40,328 nt of DNA from Agathobaculum ammoniilyticum (GCF_025567315.1 NZ_JAOQJE010000017.1:1-40328), one strand, 5' to 3'. Shown: positions 31,851-40,165, numbered from the stretch's first letter. Numbers and translations: made by a program. Notes: generated by a model not told the origin, from the letters alone.

Positions 31851-32749
31851 GCGGCACGAAGCGGCTGGGTTGGATCGGCACCGGAGCGATGGGCGGCCCG
31901 ATGGCTGCGCGGCTCTGCAAGGCTGGCTATCCGGTAACGATATGCGGCTCGGGCCGGCGTGATCTGTCCGGTTACGCGATGGAGACTGGCGCAAGACTGG
32001 CGCATAACCCGCGTGAGGTGGCCGAGCAGGCGGATATCATTTTCACGATGATCCCTAACGGGGAGGTTCTGCTGGATGTAATCACTGGGCCGGACGGTCT
32101 GGATAAGGCCAGCCTGCAGGAGAAAATAGTGGTTGATATGAGTACGGTGGATCCGGATTCCTCTGCGAGGGCGGCAGAACGGATGGAGAAGAACGGCGGC
32201 TGGTTGCTTCGCGCGCCAGTGACAGGCAGTACTCATTTTGCCGCGGCGGGAACGCTCGGCATCATGGTATCGGGCGACCGGCAGGTATTTGAGACCTGTC
32301 GGCCGTATCTGAAGGTTCTGGGCGACCGCCAGACTTGGCTGGGAGACGGCGAGCAGTCCCGATATATGAAGATCATCATTAATATGATGCTGGCGCAGGC
32401 GCTGCAGTCCTTTTCCGAGGGGCTGGTGCTGGGGGAAAAGCTGGGGCTCCCTTGGGAGACAATGATCGATCTCATCGGGGACAGCGCTGCCGCCGCGCCG
32501 ATTCTGCGCTATAAGGCAGATACCATGAAAGCGCGGGATTTCACGCCGACCTCGACCGGCTATAACATGCACAAGGACATGCGTATGGCGATGGAACTGG
32601 CAAAGCAGGTTGACGCAAACCTGCCGACCGCCAGCTTGACCATGCAGATGTACAACAGCCTGATCGCCATGGGGCTCAAGCAGAGAGATAACACGGCGAT
32701 TCTTCTGGTAAACGAAAGGATGAATCAGTTGGCTCGCACGCCAGATTAA
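31847..32749 (+). CDS. NAD(P)-dependent beta-hydroxyacid dehydrogenase (3-hydroxyisobutyrate dehydrogenase family)
   Basis: A 300-residue enzyme. The N-terminal Rossmann domain has LGWIGTGAMGGPMAARLCKA (residues 7-26); the substrate loop is APVTGSTHFAAAGTLGIMVSG (from residue 123, usual form D-A-P-V-S-G); the catalytic lysine is K175 in RYMKIIINMM. The family includes tartronate semialdehyde reductase, 3-hydroxyisobutyrate dehydrogenase and glyoxylate/succinic semialdehyde reductases. The substrate loop starts A-P-V-T instead of D-A-P-V-S. Start GTG 31847 overlaps the previous stop (GTGA). It is the fourth oxidoreductase in the operon and is not part of the known inositol routes, so its role here is open: a reductase for a keto acid made in the pathway, or another ring dehydrogenase. 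Confidence 0.82.
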   Translation: MSGTKRLGWIGTGAMGGPMAARLCKAGYPVTICGSGRRDLSGYAMETGARLAHNPREVAEQADIIFTMIPNGEVLLDVITGPDGLDKASLQEKIVVDMSTVDPDSSARAAERMEKNGGWLLRAPVTGSTHFAAAGTLGIMVSGDRQVFETCRPYLKVLGDRQTWLGDGEQSRYMKIIINMMLAQALQSFSEGLVLGEKLGLPWETMIDLIGDSAAAAPILRYKADTMKARDFTPTSTGYNMHKDMRMAMELAKQVDANLPTASLTMQMYNSLIAMGLKQRDNTAILLVNERMNQLARTPD

Positions 32750-32767
32750 GGACAAGGAGGTAATTCA

Positions 32768-34291
32768 GTGGACGTAAAACAAGATAACGTGATCTTGCGC
32801 ATGACAGGGATTACGAAGTGTTTTCCGGGCACTTTGGCGCTTGACAAAGTTCAGCTTACCTGTGAAAAGGGCAAGGTCCACATCCTGCTCGGTGAGAATG
32901 GAGCGGGTAAATCCACGCTGATGAAGATTATTTCCGGCGTATACACCAGGGATGAGGGAACGGTCTGGTATGACGGACAGGAGGTCAATTTCACCAATGT
33001 CCGCCAGTCCATGGAGGCCGGCATCAGCATGATCCACCAGGAGCTCAACCTGTTGCCGGAACGGACGATCGCGCAGAACATTTATCTGGGCCACGAGCCG
33101 ATGGTAAAAGGTCTCAAGGGCGTAATCGACTATAAAAAGATGGTAAAGGACAGCCGTGAGCTGATGGACCGCCTGGGACTGGATTTGGACCCCAACATCC
33201 TGGTCAAAAAGCTGAGTATCGCTCAGATGCAAATGGTGGAAGTGGTAAAGGCGCTTTCCAAGGAGGTTAAGCTGGTCATTATGGATGAGCCGACCTCATC
33301 CCTGACCGATCGTGAGATCGATAAGCTGTTCGAGATTGTGGAAAAGCTGAAAAGAGACAATGTGGCGATCATATATATCTCGCACCGTATGGACGAGATC
33401 AAGCGCATTGGGGACTGTGTCACCGTTATGCGTGACGGACAGTACATCGATACGGTGGATGTAGAGGATATGGATCTGGACACGCTGATTTCCATGATGG
33501 TCGGCCGCAAGATAGAGAACATGTACGAACGGCATTACCGCGAACCCGGCAAGGTGATCTTTGAGACAAAGGACCTTTCCGGCTGGCGCTTCCGCAACGT
33601 GAATATAAATGTGCGCGAGGGCGAGATCGTTTCGCTGTCCGGTCTGATTGGCGCGGGACGTACCGAGATCGCCAAGGCTGTGTTCGGGGACGAGCCGATC
33701 GAACACGGCAGCTATACACTATACGGCAAGCAAATCACGCGGACTACCCCTGTAAAGAGCGTGCGTAACTCCATGGGTTATCTTTCCGAGGACCGCAAGG
33801 CTGAGGGGCTTGTACTGCAGATGCCCATCAAGGAAAATCTGGTCGCGGCAAGCCTGACAAAGGTGTTTAAGGGTGGCGTCCTGCGCTCGGGGCCGGAGGA
33901 CGAGATCGGCAAAAAATATGTGGCGGAGCTTCGTATCGCGACTCCGAACGCGGAAAAGCTGGTCGGAGAGCTGTCCGGCGGCAACCAGCAGAAGGTCGTT
34001 ATCGGCAAATGGCTGGAAACCGGCTGTAAATTTCTGATCATTGACGAGCCGACACGCGGCATCGACGTCGGCGCGAAGAGCGAAATATACAAGCTGCTCG
34101 ACCGCCTTGTCGGGGAGGGGTACGGCATCCTGATGATCTCCTCCGAAATGAACGAGGTTATCGGCATCTCCGACCGTGTCTATGTCATGAAGGATGGCGA
34201 GATCACGGGCGAGGTGACGCGCGAGAATATGACGCAGGAGGCCATCATGCGCTTCGCTGTTGGAGGAAAGGAGCGTGCGGTGAATGAATAA
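32768..34291 (+). CDS. Sugar ABC importer, ATP-binding protein (CUT2, RbsA-like)
   Basis: A 507-residue protein with two fused ABC ATPase domains, as in RbsA, XylG and MglA. The first has Walker A GENGAGKST (about residue 39), signature LSIAQMQMVEV and Walker B LVIMDEPTSSL. The second has the degenerate Walker A LSGLIGAGRTE usual for this class, signature LSGGNQQKV and Walker B FLIIDEPTRGID. Start GTG 32768 has AAGGAGG eight bases ahead. It powers the importer formed with the two permeases and the binding lipoprotein encoded next. CUT2 importers carry monosaccharides and, in some bacteria, inositol; the neighbours argue for a cyclitol or related sugar. Confidence 0.93.
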   Translation: MDVKQDNVILRMTGITKCFPGTLALDKVQLTCEKGKVHILLGENGAGKSTLMKIISGVYTRDEGTVWYDGQEVNFTNVRQSMEAGISMIHQELNLLPERTIAQNIYLGHEPMVKGLKGVIDYKKMVKDSRELMDRLGLDLDPNILVKKLSIAQMQMVEVVKALSKEVKLVIMDEPTSSLTDREIDKLFEIVEKLKRDNVAIIYISHRMDEIKRIGDCVTVMRDGQYIDTVDVEDMDLDTLISMMVGRKIENMYERHYREPGKVIFETKDLSGWRFRNVNINVREGEIVSLSGLIGAGRTEIAKAVFGDEPIEHGSYTLYGKQITRTTPVKSVRNSMGYLSEDRKAEGLVLQMPIKENLVAASLTKVFKGGVLRSGPEDEIGKKYVAELRIATPNAEKLVGELSGGNQQKVVIGKWLETGCKFLIIDEPTRGIDVGAKSEIYKLLDRLVGEGYGILMISSEMNEVIGISDRVYVMKDGEITGEVTRENMTQEAIMRFAVGGKERAVNE

Positions 34292-35291
34292 ATCGCAGAA
34301 AGGGGGCGCGGCAGGTCTGCTGGCAGGGCTGAGAAAGCTGAACATCCCCGGTATCCTGATCGGCAACATCGTGCTGTTCGTCCTGTTTGGCTTGGCCAAC
34401 GAACGCTTTTTATCCTCGTACAATATCATGATGATTTTCCGCAACACCTGCACACTGCTGATGGCGGCGCTGGGCTTCACACTGGTCATCCTGATCGGTA
34501 AGATTGATATGTCGGTCGGTTCGGTGGTGTCAATGGCTGCAGTCTCCGTGGTGGTGCTGTATAACGCCGGCGTGCCGGTCGCGCTGGCTCTGCTGCTGCC
34601 GCTGCTGATCGGTATTGCGGTCGGTGTGATCAACGGGCTATTGATTGCCAAATGTAATTTTGACTTTTGGGTTGTCACTTTCGGTATGATGAGCGTTTTT
34701 GCCGGCTTGGCGCTGGTAACGACGGACGGCAATACCGTGGCGATCAAGAACGATATCGTCAACTGGATCGGCAACGGAAAGATTGCCGGTATCTACGTTG
34801 TGATCTGGATCACGGTCATCCTGGCGGCGCTGATGGTATGGATACAGAAGAAGACTAAATTCGGCTACGATGTTTTCGCGCTCGGCGGTTCGCAGGCTGT
34901 AGCCTCTGTGAGCGGCATCAACGTGGTCAAGACTTCGATTATCGTTTATGCGCTCAGCGGGCTGTTTGCGGCGCTGGCCGGCGTGCTGATCGCCTGCATG
35001 ACCAATTCAGGCAGTCCGGCAGTGGGTGTGGACTATACATTCAACGCAATGGCGGCCATCGTCATTGGCGGCACGCCGTTCATCGGCGGCAAAGGCGGCA
35101 TTGGCGGCACGATCCTCGGCGCGCTGCTGATGAAGATTCTGGCGAGCGGCCTCAGCCTGGTTGGCATCCCTGCCACCTGGCAGAAGGCGATCACCGGCTT
35201 TGTGATCGTTGCTCTGATCATTATTGATGTGGTCAACGACCACAGGAAGAATATCAAGGCGCAGAGGAGGGTATACAACAATGTCGGTTAA
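34284..35291 (+). CDS. Sugar ABC importer permease 1 (RbsC-like)
   Basis: A 335-residue membrane protein of the CUT2 permease family (BPD_transp_2), with about eight to ten hydrophobic helices. Family landmarks: IGKIDMSVGSVVSMAAV near residue 72, GVINGLLIAKCNFDFWVVTFGMMSVF, YDVFALGGSQAVASVSGINV and the C-terminal AAIVIGGTPFIGGKGGIGGTILGAL-type glycine-rich stretch. The ATG at 34284 lies inside the last codons of the ATPase gene with an eight-base overlap, and GGAGG is found 15 bases ahead. Together with permease 2 it forms the membrane channel. Confidence 0.9.
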   Translation: MNKSQKGGAAGLLAGLRKLNIPGILIGNIVLFVLFGLANERFLSSYNIMMIFRNTCTLLMAALGFTLVILIGKIDMSVGSVVSMAAVSVVVLYNAGVPVALALLLPLLIGIAVGVINGLLIAKCNFDFWVVTFGMMSVFAGLALVTTDGNTVAIKNDIVNWIGNGKIAGIYVVIWITVILAALMVWIQKKTKFGYDVFALGGSQAVASVSGINVVKTSIIVYALSGLFAALAGVLIACMTNSGSPAVGVDYTFNAMAAIVIGGTPFIGGKGGIGGTILGALLMKILASGLSLVGIPATWQKAITGFVIVALIIIDVVNDHRKNIKAQRRVYNNVG

Positions 35292-36252
35292 AAAGAAAAA
35301 CCAGATCGACCTGCTCTCCCGTTTCCTGATCCTGGCGGTTGTATGCGTGGGCTTCGCCCTGCTCCGGCCGGAGGCTTTCCTGTCGGTCGATAATATCACA
35401 CAGGTTGTGTTCCAGCAGACTCCATTCACGATCCTGATGGCATTCGGCATGAGCCTTGCCATTATCTCGGGCGGTATTGATATCTCGATGTCGTCCACCA
35501 TGGTTCTTTCCAGTTATCTGAGCGCGTCCTATTTCCAGCAAGGGAATTATTTTATGGGGCTTGTGGTTGCGTTCGGTGTGGGACTTGGATTCGGCCTGTT
35601 CAATGGCGTGCTGATCAGCAAGGTAAAGATCGAACCGTTTATCGCAACGTTCAGTGTGGACTTTATGGCGCTTGGCCTGGCCTATGTCGTATGTAACGGC
35701 GAGTATGTCTACGGCTTTTCGGACGGCTTCCGCAGTATCGTAAACGGATACCTGATCCCGGGTATCCCGAATGTTGCGCTGGTCACGTTCCTTGTGTTCG
35801 CGGTGCTGTATTTCCTGACGCGTCGCACAATTTATGGCCGTACGCTTTACTCCTTGGGCCACAATAAAAAGGCGACCAAGCTGTCTGGCATGCACTCTGA
35901 TGGGGTTATCCTCGGCGTTTATGTCACAAACGGCCTGCTGGCCGCGCTGACCGGCATCCTGTATCTGGCGCGCCTGAATGCGGCCGATCCCAGTATCCGA
36001 GGCACGTTGACAAACGATTCGATCGCTTCCGCGCTGATCGGCGGTATCGCGTTTTGCGGCGGCACAGGTTCGGTTGTCAATACGGTGATCGGTTCAATGA
36101 TCATTATGTTTATCCGAAACGGTATGAACATCATGGGTGTATCGACCAACTGGCAACAGGCGGTAGTCGGTTTTGTAATTCTGTTTGCAATTGTTTATGA
36201 ACGCGTACTCAACAACCTGATGGCAAAATATGCGGGAAAAGGCAATAAGTGA
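35281..36252 (+). CDS. Sugar ABC importer permease 2 (RbsC-like)
   Basis: A 323-residue permease of the same family. Landmarks: AIISGGIDISMSSTMVLSSY near residue 63, GLFNGVLISKVKIEPFIATF, YGRTLYSLGHNKKATKLSGM and SALIGGIAFCGGTGSVVNTV. The ATG at 35281 is chosen for the GAGGAGGG ahead and the MSVKKKN opening; it overlaps permease 1 by 11 bases. CUT2 systems often use one permease as a homodimer, but those with two permease genes form heterodimers, as is likely here. Confidence 0.9.
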   Translation: MSVKKKNQIDLLSRFLILAVVCVGFALLRPEAFLSVDNITQVVFQQTPFTILMAFGMSLAIISGGIDISMSSTMVLSSYLSASYFQQGNYFMGLVVAFGVGLGFGLFNGVLISKVKIEPFIATFSVDFMALGLAYVVCNGEYVYGFSDGFRSIVNGYLIPGIPNVALVTFLVFAVLYFLTRRTIYGRTLYSLGHNKKATKLSGMHSDGVILGVYVTNGLLAALTGILYLARLNAADPSIRGTLTNDSIASALIGGIAFCGGTGSVVNTVIGSMIIMFIRNGMNIMGVSTNWQQAVVGFVILFAIVYERVLNNLMAKYAGKGNK

Positions 36253-36326
36253 GGCATCTGTTTGTGTGTCATAACGGCATCACGCCGTATGATGATAAAG
36301 AAAGAGCCAGAAAAGGAGAATGTATC

Positions 36327-37316
36327 ATGAAAAAGAGCAAAAGAATTGCGGCGCTGCTGATGGCAGCGGCCATGACAGCCACATTCGCAGGCTGCGGCAA
36401 CGGCAGCGATGGTGGAAATGCGGCGGGCGACGGAGGCGAAAACGCAGAGGGGGGTAAAAACATTACCGTTATCCTGAAGAACTCTACCGCACCGTTCTTT
36501 ATCAGCATGGCTGAGGGGGCACAGGCTGCCGGCGAAGAGCTGGGCTACAATGTCGAGGTAAAAACGCCGGTCGATACCGCCGAGGGTTCGGGCAACGAGC
36601 AGCAGAATCAGCTTTGTGATGAAGCAATCGTGAACGGCGTAGACTGCGTCGTTCTGTGTCCGGTCGATACCGAGGCAATTGTTCCGGCTGCACAGCGTAT
36701 CGTTGATGCAGATATCCCTGTTGTAGCGCTTAACACCCGCCTGGGTGACGAGAGCCTGTGTGAAACCTTTGTCGGCTTGGAGAACGTACAGCAGGGCTAC
36801 GAGACTGCCAAAGCGTTGTTTGAAAAAATGGGCGGCAAGGGTACGCTGATCATCATTGAGGGCTCTACCGGTGCGCAGACCTCGCTTGACCGTATCGAAG
36901 GTTGCAAGAAAGCGCTCGAGGAGTATCCGGACATTGAACTTGTTGCTTCTCAGTCTGCGAACTACTCCCGTGCGGAGGCGCTGAACGTGGCGCAGAACCT
37001 GCTCCAGTCCTACCCAGATGTAGACGCGTTCTTCTGCTGCAACGACGAGATGGCGTTGGGCACTGCGGAGGCGGTCGATGCTGCAGGTAAGACGGGTGAG
37101 ATTATGATTTCTGGTCAGGATGCAAACGACGATGCGGTTTCCGCGCTGAAGGAAGGTAAGATCACGCTTACCTCTTGGGGCGATCCGTATATGCAGGGCT
37201 ATGAAGGTGTAGTGGCTGCGGTAGACGTACTGGAGGGCAACGAGGTCAAGGAATTCTATGAGGTTTCGACCAAGGTTGTTGACGAGACGAATGTCGATTC
37301 GTTCAAAGACGAATAA
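36327..37316 (+). CDS. Sugar-binding lipoprotein of the ABC importer (RbsB-like)
   Basis: A 329-residue secreted binding protein. It has a lipoprotein signal peptide: basic KKSKR, hydrophobic ALLMAAAMTATFA, and lipobox FAGC with the cysteine at about residue 23, followed by a glycine/asparagine-rich linker. The mature part is a type 1 periplasmic-binding domain: ITVILKNSTAPFFISMAEGA, CDEAIVNGVDCVVLCPVDTE, VVALNTRLGD, IIEGSTGAQTSLDRIEG, FFCCNDEMALGTAEA and ISGQDANDDAV. These are the usual sugar-contact segments (D-x-x-T/S, R, N-D, Q-D). ATG 36327 follows AAAAGGAG. Being last among the importer genes and followed by a stable hairpin suggests higher expression of this subunit. Confidence 0.92.
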   Translation: MKKSKRIAALLMAAAMTATFAGCGNGSDGGNAAGDGGENAEGGKNITVILKNSTAPFFISMAEGAQAAGEELGYNVEVKTPVDTAEGSGNEQQNQLCDEAIVNGVDCVVLCPVDTEAIVPAAQRIVDADIPVVALNTRLGDESLCETFVGLENVQQGYETAKALFEKMGGKGTLIIIEGSTGAQTSLDRIEGCKKALEEYPDIELVASQSANYSRAEALNVAQNLLQSYPDVDAFFCCNDEMALGTAEAVDAAGKTGEIMISGQDANDDAVSALKEGKITLTSWGDPYMQGYEGVVAAVDVLEGNEVKEFYEVSTKVVDETNVDSFKDE

Positions 37317-37333
37317 AATATGATTTTTGGTGC

Positions 37334-37360
37334 GCCGCGGCGGTTTGAGGCCGCCGCGGC
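37334..37360 (+). other. Stable intercistronic hairpin without T run
   Basis: GCCGCGGCGG (37334-37343) pairs with CCGCCGCGGC (37351-37360), loop TTTGAGG. No T stretch follows, so it is not a normal terminator; such hairpins after a binding-protein gene often protect the upstream mRNA from 3' decay and lower expression of the genes after it. Confidence 0.7.
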
Positions 37361-37475
37361 AGCGCCTCCCACTTGTTGAGTTCTTGGATCTGGCCGTGAG
37401 GGAGAGAGGGGTATCGCTTCCTGACGGTAGGACCCAAGCGAAAAAAACCTACATTTATACAAGGAGAATGCAGCT

Positions 37476-38594
37476 ATGCAAGAGAAGTACTTAACGACAG
37501 CGTATCCGAACATATTTTTTGAGGATAACAAGGTAGGACGGCTGAAGAAACGGCTGTGGGACGCCTCGGAGGAGGAGATCCAGGCCATTCTGGATGATTA
37601 CGGCATCCCGTCCGACAGTGAGATCGGAAAGCCGGGCTGCTATATCCAGACCTCGCCGCGCAAGATGGTGATTGAGAAACGCCATAAGAACGATATCGTC
37701 CTGGTGCCAATCGGCTGCACCGAGAATCACGGCATCCATAACAACTCCGGCCTGGACACGTTTATGTGTACCTCGATCTGCGAGGCGGTGCGACGCAAGA
37801 CGGCTAAGGCGGGCCACGAGGTCGCGTTGGCGCTTCCACCGATCAACTACGGCGGCCATCCCTACCATCACTGCGGTATGCCCGGCACGGTCATGACGAG
37901 CGAGAAGTCCATCGTTGATACGCTGATTAACGTAATGGTCGGCTTGTGGGACGATGGTTTCCGCAAGATCATCCTTGTCAACAACCACGGCATGGACTGG
38001 ATGCTCGAGTCCGCGATTCAGGAATTCTTTAAGCGCTTTGAGCTTCCGGCATTCGCAACGGTCGTTGAGTGGCATCGTGCGATTCGTGAATTTTGGTATC
38101 CGCTGGGCGATGAGCGGCCGGACTTCGTCAGCACGCCGTTTGTGCATGCGGACGAAGCGGAAACCTCTGCGGCGCTGCTCATGTTCCCGGGCATGGTGGA
38201 TATGGGCTGTGTGGTGGACGCGCAGGCGAAGTCAATGGGGATGCTGGACGAAGGCTTCTATGATGGCTCCGTGGACTCATTCCACCGTCCGAACAAGTGG
38301 TCCGAGGCGGAAGGCCACCGTGTAATTGAGCGCTTCGGTACCCCTGAGGGTGTTGTGGGCTACCCGTCAAGAGGTGAAGCAAGAAAGGCAAAACGTCCGA
38401 TTGCCGCGATCTGTGAATACCTGAACTGCATGGTCGAGGACATCCTGGAAGCTTATCCCGCGGGCAAGGTACCCGATCCCCGCAAATTCTCCCTCCGTCC
38501 TTACGAGGAGATCGAGCCCTGCCTCCGCGAGCCCCTCAGCGACGGCTGGAAGAGCGTGCATGAGCTCCCCAGACGCGGCCTCTTTATTGATTGA
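37476..38594 (+). CDS. Creatininase-fold hydrolase, IolN-like (copy 2)
   Basis: A 372-residue creatininase-superfamily protein related to the one at 27206-28156. Shared motifs: GCTENHG, YGGHPYHHCGMPGT, VNNHGMD and FVHADEAETS; ENHG, HPYHH, NHG and HADE carry the likely metal ligands. It is longer at the N-terminus (about 55 extra residues, including a helical EEEIQAILDDYG) and differs in the active-site surroundings (NNHGMDW against NGHGQDY, and ET-S after HADE). In an inositol-type pathway it would open an oxidised ring; with copy 1 it makes two ring-opening enzymes in one cluster, perhaps for two substrates. ACAAGGAGAA lies ahead of the ATG. It follows the ABC importer genes after a hairpin. 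Confidence 0.8.
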   Translation: MQEKYLTTAYPNIFFEDNKVGRLKKRLWDASEEEIQAILDDYGIPSDSEIGKPGCYIQTSPRKMVIEKRHKNDIVLVPIGCTENHGIHNNSGLDTFMCTSICEAVRRKTAKAGHEVALALPPINYGGHPYHHCGMPGTVMTSEKSIVDTLINVMVGLWDDGFRKIILVNNHGMDWMLESAIQEFFKRFELPAFATVVEWHRAIREFWYPLGDERPDFVSTPFVHADEAETSAALLMFPGMVDMGCVVDAQAKSMGMLDEGFYDGSVDSFHRPNKWSEAEGHRVIERFGTPEGVVGYPSRGEARKAKRPIAAICEYLNCMVEDILEAYPAGKVPDPRKFSLRPYEEIEPCLREPLSDGWKSVHELPRRGLFID

Positions 38595-38633
38595 CCCTTT
38601 CTCTTTTCTTCTTTTTTCTTTCTTACGTCGGGT

Positions 38634-38660
38634 AAAGGCCCGCCCTTATGGGCGGCCTTT
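38634..38660 (+). other. Hairpin between hydrolase copy 2 and epimerase copy 2
   Basis: AAAGGCCCGCCC, loop TTAT, GGGCGGCCTTT; one unpaired C in the left arm. No T run follows, so it is more likely an mRNA-stabilising or weak attenuating hairpin than a full terminator. Confidence 0.6.
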
Positions 38661-38692
38661 GCCATAACTGGATACTAAAAGAGGTGTCTTAA

Positions 38693-39511
38693 ATGAAGTT
38701 TATCACATCCATGACAATGGTCGATCAGATTATAGGAAGCGCGCCGTTTGTTTACGAGGGGGATTTCGCGCAGGGGGTTGCGAAAGCGCGCGAGCTGGGG
38801 TACGACGGTGTTGAGCTGCACATCGCGGATCCGGCCGATGTCGACCTGCCTACGCTCGAGCAGGCGCTTGCGGAAAATTCCATGCGCCTGACCGCGATCG
38901 GGACGGGACGCGCTTACGTCAACCATGGCCTGTCCATCACGGATCCGGATGAGGCGCGCCGGCGGGCGGCTGTGCAGCGGCTGGAAGCTTTCCTCGAACT
39001 GGCAGGGCGGTTGCATGCAACCGTAATCATCGGCTGCATGCGCGGTAACGTAGCCACGGCGGAAGAGTTGCCGGCCGCGCTGGACCGTCTGGCGGTTTCC
39101 ATGGAGTATCTGGATCACGCGGCGGCAAAAGCGGGCGTGGATATTGTCTTTGAGCCGATCAACCGGTATGAAAACAATTTCCTGTGTACGATGGGGGAGA
39201 TCTCGCATTTCATCCGTAGCCATTCCCTGACGAACACGGGTATTCTGATCGACACGTTCCATATGAACATCGAGGAGTCGGATATGATGGCCTCGATCGA
39301 GGCATGCAGTCCGGAGATCCGGTATGTACATTTTTCCGACTCTAACCGCTGGTATCCCGGCGCGGGACACACGGATATGGCGGGCATTCTGCGCAAGCTG
39401 CAGGAATGCGACTATCAAGGCGTGCTGAGCGCGGAGATCCTGCCCAAGCCGACAAAGGAAGCGGCCGCGCGCGGCTGGATTGAGGCGGTATCCGCAATGA
39501 TGCGGGAATAA
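38693..39511 (+). CDS. Sugar isomerase/epimerase, TIM barrel (IolO-like, copy 2)
   Basis: A 272-residue xylose isomerase-like TIM-barrel protein and paralogue of the gene at 26361-27185. Metal ligands: E in IVFEPINRYENN, D and H in LIDTFHMNIEE, H in YVHFSDSNRWYPGAGH and E in LSAEILPKP. It differs from copy 1 in the second half of the barrel entry (CMRGNVATAEE against WVKGNRPDTQQ) where substrate contacts are expected. GAGGTG precedes ATG 38693. It is the last clear enzyme gene of the rightward operon, paired with hydrolase copy 2 just as copy 1 is paired with hydrolase copy 1. Confidence 0.82.
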   Translation: MKFITSMTMVDQIIGSAPFVYEGDFAQGVAKARELGYDGVELHIADPADVDLPTLEQALAENSMRLTAIGTGRAYVNHGLSITDPDEARRRAAVQRLEAFLELAGRLHATVIIGCMRGNVATAEELPAALDRLAVSMEYLDHAAAKAGVDIVFEPINRYENNFLCTMGEISHFIRSHSLTNTGILIDTFHMNIEESDMMASIEACSPEIRYVHFSDSNRWYPGAGHTDMAGILRKLQECDYQGVLSAEILPKPTKEAAARGWIEAVSAMMRE

Positions 39512-39668
39512 AAAGCGAGGAAAGGGCGGCTGCGGGGAAGCCGGACGGAACGGATGCATCGAACAGGAGCCGGGCGGTTCCCCGTTACCTTTGCCATACA
39601 GCGCTCTGGACAGGGGCGCGGATAAGGCGCCGCCGCGCGGGCAACCTACCGAAGAAGGAGGGAGCCTG

Positions 39669-39833
39669 ATGAGACGGTTTTTGATGTGCAGTCATGGGGC
39701 GGCGCAGGTGACCGACGCGCCGCCGCCGGGCTGTACGTTTGTTGGGACCGTTGCTGCGGACGGCGAAAGATACCGCGTTTTGCGCGGGGAGGATAAAACG
39801 CTGTACGCGGCGCCGGCGGAATGGGTAGAATAG
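39669..39833 (+). CDS. Small protein of unknown function
   Basis: A 54-residue ORF with a perfect AAGGAGG eight bases before ATG 39669 and a terminator right after its stop. The sequence RRFLMCSHGAAQVTDAPPPG followed by TFVGTVAADGERYRVLRGED-K suggests a small beta-rich fold; one cysteine, no membrane helix. I do not recognise a family. It may be the last gene of the catabolic operon (157 bases after the epimerase) or independent. Confidence 0.6.
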   Translation: MRRFLMCSHGAAQVTDAPPPGCTFVGTVAADGERYRVLRGEDKTLYAAPAEWVE

Positions 39834-39835
39834 AA

Positions 39836-39864
39836 AAACACCGCTCCGTGCAGGAGCGGTGTTT
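39836..39864. terminator. Convergent terminator
   Basis: AAACACCGCTCC (39836-39847), loop GTGCA, GGAGCGGTGTTT (39853-39864). It ends the rightward operon and lies just after the stop of the minus-strand cysteine-rich gene. Confidence 0.88.
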
Positions 39865-39870
39865 GCTTTA

Positions 39871-40077
39871 TCAATGGCAGATACGGCAGATATGCTGCGC
39901 TGAAATCTGCGGAGGAATGCTGTTTGTCATGGTGCCGTTGTAGCGGATGCAGGCGCGGTCGCCCGCCCGAAAACAGCTTGTGCCGGCAGTGTGTACGACG
40001 ACCTGCTGGCGGGTGCAGTGGTCGCATACCAAAAGTGAACCGCTCTGCACACAAAGCACGGTAGCGCACATGGTCAT
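39871..40077 (-). CDS. Small cysteine-rich protein of unknown function
   Basis: A 68-residue protein with seven cysteines: TMCATVLCVQSGSLLVCDHC gives C-x4-C-x8-C-x2-C, then TSCFRAGDRACIRYNG and a final HICRICH. A beta-barrel-like rhythm (LLVCDH, QVVVHTAG, GDRACIRYNG) suggests an OB-like or carrier-like mini-domain, and the C-x2-C pairs suggest metal binding. ATG 40077 has AGAGGTGA ahead. Similar small 'M-C-A-T-V-L-C-V' proteins seem common in gut Clostridia, but I know of no function. It is read towards the operon and is probably unrelated to the pathway. Confidence 0.65.
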   Translation of the reverse strand: MTMCATVLCVQSGSLLVCDHCTRQQVVVHTAGTSCFRAGDRACIRYNGTMTNSIPPQISAQHICRICH

Positions 40078-40165
40078 GAAAATCACCTCTTGCAATCGTG
40101 TTCAATGTCAACGTATGCAGCTTTGCTGCGGCGGGTGAAAAATACAGGCAGAGGGAATACGGAAA

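Noticed and set aside
39008..39023. Perfect 16-base palindrome CGGTTGCATGCAACCG inside the second epimerase gene
   Set aside because: It lies in well-conserved coding sequence, and about one perfect 16-base palindrome is expected by chance in 40 kb.
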